A DNA stretch of 7,198 nucleotides, taken from Acidobacteriota bacterium. GTDB taxonomy: Bacteria; Acidobacteriota; Terriglobia; Terriglobales; Acidobacteriaceae. The position numbers and the translations under genes are program-made. A model generated the notes under the pieces. It worked only from the letters and a program-made list of their open reading frames with translations. It did not search any database and was not told where the DNA came from. The stretch is from NCBI GenBank assembly GCA_021781255.1, contig JAJXXG010001195.1:4326-11523 (forward strand), given 5' to 3'. Positions 5,571 to 7,198 of the stretch are shown here, piece by piece (within the stretch, counting starts at the first letter, position 1; the number at the start of each line of letters is the position of its first letter).

Positions 5571-5822
5571 GTGGAAGCGGCACAAGGGCCAGAATGGGAA
5601 CGATTCCCAATATGGACTTCGCGGTTCATCCTGGAACGCCACTTCGAAAGGATTCCCGTAAAATCCTTTTATGAGCGCAATGGAAGGTTTTTTTCGTCCT
5701 GGAAACCGCGGACCAGCCGATCTCAGGCCGTTGACTTTTGCTCCTGGATACGTACTAACCGCCGAGGGTTCCGTGCTGGTGACGTTGGGGAACACACGGG
5801 TGCTGACCAACGCCACCATTGA
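5571..5822 (+). CDS. possible leader ORF overlapping rph out of frame
   Basis: A GTG with an ideally placed AAGGAG opens an 83-codon frame. Its first 33 codons precede rph and the remainder overlaps the rph start in a different frame, ending at 5822. The non-overlapping part ([20 protein letters not shown] and onward) has no recognisable domain, and the overlapping part is shaped by rph codons. Translation through this frame would melt the hairpin at 5647-5669 that sits against the rph ATG, so a regulatory leader role is conceivable. It may equally be chance. A run of seven T at 5688-5694 is where a +1 slip would join it to the rph frame. Confidence 0.25.
   Translation: MEAAQGPEWERFPIWTSRFILERHFERIPVKSFYERNGRFFSSWKPRTSRSQAVDFCSWIRTNRRGFRAGDVGEHTGADQRHH
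5647..5669 (+). promoter_or_regulatory. hairpin directly abutting the rph start codon
   Basis: AAAGGAT (5647-5653) and ATCCTTT (5663-5669) form a perfect 7-bp stem with a 9-nt loop, ending one base before the rph ATG at 5671. Its 5' arm holds the only AAGGA-like sequence near rph, 18 nt from the ATG when unfolded. Folding would hide this site, suggesting possible control of rph translation. Confidence 0.45.
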
Positions 5823-6408
5823 GCAGGGAGTTCCGGGCTGGCTGCGCAACTCCGGCCGCGGCTGGGTCACTGCCGAGTACGCAATGCTGCCGCGCTCCAC
5901 CGTCACGCGGACCCCGCGCGAGAGCGAGCGGGGGAAGATTGGCGGTCGCACCCATGAAATTCAGAGGCTCATTGGTCGCAGCCTTCGTTCCGTTGTAGAC
6001 ATGCGCGCACTGGGCGAGCGAACGGTCATTCTTGACTGCGACGTCATCCAGGCCGACGGCGGAACACGCACGGCGGCCATCACAGGAGCCGCCGTGGCGC
6101 TGGCTCTGGCGCTCAAGGCGCTGGTCACAGCGGGAACCCTCAAGGAGTCACCGATGCGCCAGCTTGTGGCCGCCACCTCAGTCGGTATTGTGGAAGGAAA
6201 TCCGTTGCTTGACCTCTGCTACGAGGAGGATTCACAGGCGGAAGTGGATATGAACGTGGTCATGACGGCGGATGGGGGTCTCGTGGAGACCCAGGCTACG
6301 GCAGAGAAGGGAAGTTACTCCCGCGCCCAGCTGAATGGACTCATTGATTTGGCAGAAGGTGGCCTGAAGGAGATCTTCCGCGCTCAGCAGGCCGTGCTGG
6401 ACGCATAA
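5671..6408 (+). CDS. rph: ribonuclease PH
   Basis: The 245-residue protein has the normal RNase PH length and sequence. It is a phosphorolytic 3'-to-5' exoribonuclease that trims tRNA precursor 3' ends and acts on other structured RNAs; the family forms a hexameric ring. Family signatures run in order: [20 protein letters not shown] (18-37), [15 protein letters not shown] (92-106), [11 protein letters not shown] (130-140) and [16 protein letters not shown] (180-195). By alignment with characterised RNase PH proteins, phosphate is bound by Arg93 and by Gly131-Thr132-Arg133, and Asp181 and Asp187 are the conserved acidic active-site residues. An in-frame TAA at 5659-5661 rules out any longer form, so the start is the ATG at 5671 or the ATG at 5680. 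No ribosome site at normal spacing precedes either. The gene ends in a strong terminator and appears to be monocistronic. Confidence 0.96.
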   Translation: MSAMEGFFRPGNRGPADLRPLTFAPGYVLTAEGSVLVTLGNTRVLTNATIEQGVPGWLRNSGRGWVTAEYAMLPRSTVTRTPRESERGKIGGRTHEIQRLIGRSLRSVVDMRALGERTVILDCDVIQADGGTRTAAITGAAVALALALKALVTAGTLKESPMRQLVAATSVGIVEGNPLLDLCYEEDSQAEVDMNVVMTADGGLVETQATAEKGSYSRAQLNGLIDLAEGGLKEIFRAQQAVLDA

Positions 6409-6432
6409 AGCCCGCTGCAGGCGGATTTTCCC

Positions 6433-6465
6433 AGGGTGCAGGGACAAACTCCCTGCACCCTTTTT
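6433..6465 (+). terminator. intrinsic terminator of rph
   Basis: AGGGTGCAGGGA (6433-6444) pairs perfectly with TCCCTGCACCCT (6450-6461) around the 5-nt loop CAAAC, followed by T residues to 6465. The 12-bp stem begins 24 bp after the rph stop codon, a textbook rho-independent terminator on the plus strand. Confidence 0.93.
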
Positions 6466-6738
6466 CCTGCGAAAAGGACGGATTGTCGGCTCAGCCCCGC
6501 CTTTGGTTGCCGGAAGATTTTCTGCTGGAGGCATTTTTCCGCAGAAGATGCTCCCAGCACTTGCCGATGAACTCCTGGGAGAAGCCGCCTGACATCCGGC
6601 CTGACGGAACAGTCCAGTTGGCTCGGGCGTATTCCCTCAAAGAAGAAGCCGCGCGGGCTGTCTGCGGGATACCCGGCCAGCCACATGACGCGCGGTCGTC
6701 ATCCGGTCTGCCAAGGCGGTGACCGAAAGGATTCTGCG
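6466..6738. other. intergenic stretch without a supported gene
   Basis: Between the rph terminator and the M50 gene I see no gene I can support. It contains two short inverted repeats: TTCTGC/GCAGAA (6520-6525, 6541-6546) and CTCCCAG/CTGGGAG (6551-6557, 6575-6581). Both strands also have open frames here, one minus frame ending at 6491 and one plus frame ending at 6722. They lack ribosome sites and recognisable domains. The promoter of the M50 gene should lie here but I could not identify it. Confidence 0.5.
6726..6731 (+). promoter_or_regulatory. ribosome-binding site that sets the M50 start
   Basis: AAAGGA lies 7 nt before the ATG at 6739. The same frame continues upstream to an ATG at 6685, but that start has no comparable site and would add polar, non-family residues. 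Confidence 0.6.
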
Positions 6739-7191
6739 ATGCCGTGGATGTACTTGCATTGGTCTTTGCCGGTCCTTGAGTGGTTCTCCCCGGTCTTGGA
6801 GGGGTTTCTGCTCGGCCTGCTGGCGCTTGTACTCCATGAACTGGGCCATGCTCTGGCGGCAACTATCGTAGGCGTGCGTGTCAAGGGCATCGGGCTCGAC
6901 TGGAAGGGGCTCTATCTGCGGCGGGAGGCCGGAACGCCGGCAAAGAATCTCATCATTTCGGCGGCGGGCCCTCTCACCAACATTCTGCTGGTGACTTTCT
7001 GGGCATGGTGGCCCATGTTCGGCCTGGCAAACGCCTGCTATGCACTCTTTAACATGCTTCCGCTCCCTGGCGCGGATGGCGAGCGGGTGATGCGCTGCTG
7101 GCTGGAAATCAAGACTGTCCGTACTTCCCCAAAACCTGCTGTGCGGGCCTGTGATGGAAATGGTGAGGAGCGGCGGAGATCTGCCGGTTAG
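6739..7191 (+). CDS. minimal M50-type (site-2 protease) membrane zinc metallopeptidase homologue
   Basis: This 150-residue protein carries the core of the M50 intramembrane protease family. A hydrophobic helix (about 17-44) contains the zinc motif HELGH (His33, Glu34, His37). Conserved SAAGPLTN (74-81) lies in a second hydrophobic segment (about 70-92). NMLPLPGADG (105-114) supplies the usual third ligand, Asp113. Catalytically, the protein therefore looks complete. It has no PDZ domain, no CBS domain and few transmembrane segments, so it is much shorter than SpoIVFB- or RseP-type enzymes. M50 proteins cleave membrane-embedded substrates; the target here is unknown. The last 24 residues are polar, Arg-rich and not family-like. 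I chose the ATG at 6739 for its AAAGGA site. No partner gene is visible before the window ends. Confidence 0.82.
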   Translation: MPWMYLHWSLPVLEWFSPVLEGFLLGLLALVLHELGHALAATIVGVRVKGIGLDWKGLYLRREAGTPAKNLIISAAGPLTNILLVTFWAWWPMFGLANACYALFNMLPLPGADGERVMRCWLEIKTVRTSPKPAVRACDGNGEERRRSAG

Positions 7192-7198
7192 AATACAG

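Larger units (their letters stand above)
5264..5670. other. divergent intergenic region between kinase operon and rph
   Basis: About 407 bp separate the kinase start (minus strand) from the rph start (plus strand), so promoters for both units should lie here. I found no convincing sigma-70 hexamer pair on either strand. What can be seen: a GAAA-loop hairpin (5299-5316), tandem 12-mers (5357-5380) with a related copy at 5475-5484, a TGGCAC box on the minus strand (5409-5414), a strong AAGGAG site with a GTG (5558-5573), a palindrome (5595-5609), and a hairpin directly before the rph ATG (5647-5669). Confidence 0.7.

Noticed and set aside
5541..5951. Minus-strand open frame opposite the rph start
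   Set aside because: Antisense to conserved RNase PH coding sequence, with no recognisable motif.
6491..6862. Minus-strand open frame overlapping the start of the M50 gene
   Set aside because: Its first part is antisense to the conserved HELGH region of M50, no start with a ribosome site is seen, and no domain is recognised.

Overview
The window is GC-rich bacterial chromosome with six well-supported protein genes and one partial gene at the left edge. The mix is: a periplasmic SMP-30/gluconolactonase, PurU, a soluble NtrB/NtrC-like kinase and sigma-54 activator pair, RNase PH, and a very small M50 zinc-protease homologue. This would suit Acidobacteriota (Terriglobia-like), but that assignment rests on gene style alone, without a phylogenetic marker, and should be treated as a guess. 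Nothing here points to a mobile element, CRISPR array, rRNA or tRNA.

Left part (1-1945, minus strand): an exported SMP-30/gluconolactonase-family protein runs off the left edge (310 residues visible). Upstream of it, also on the minus strand, is purU (formyltetrahydrofolate deformylase). A TTGACA-containing promoter candidate lies in the gap between them.

Centre (2013-5263, minus strand): a three-gene signalling unit is read kinase -> sigma-54 regulator -> small receiver-like protein, and closes with a strong intrinsic terminator just before purU. The histidine kinase is soluble, with an intact H-box and ATPase motifs. The NtrC-type regulator has complete AAA+ (Walker A, GAFTGA, Walker B, arginine fingers) and Fis DNA-binding parts. 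Its receiver, however, carries Asn where the phospho-accepting Asp should be and Ala in the acidic pocket. The third protein has an Asp at the phospho-acceptor position but lacks the acidic pocket, and is followed by a kinase-dimerisation-like helix pair with Thr in place of His. Signal flow therefore cannot be the standard kinase-to-NtrC phosphotransfer. This is the most interesting part of the window.

Divergent intergenic region (5264-5670): it separates the kinase operon from rph on the plus strand and is rich in small structures. These are a GAAA-tetraloop hairpin in the kinase leader, a 12-bp tandem repeat with a third related copy further upstream, a 15-bp palindrome, and a hairpin directly abutting the rph start codon. 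A GTG with a perfect AAGGAG ribosome-binding site opens a frame that overlaps rph out of frame and may be a leader ORF.

Right part (5671-7191, plus strand): rph (RNase PH) ends in a perfect 12-bp-stem terminator. A 273-bp stretch without a supported gene follows, and then a 150-residue M50 (site-2-protease type) membrane protein.
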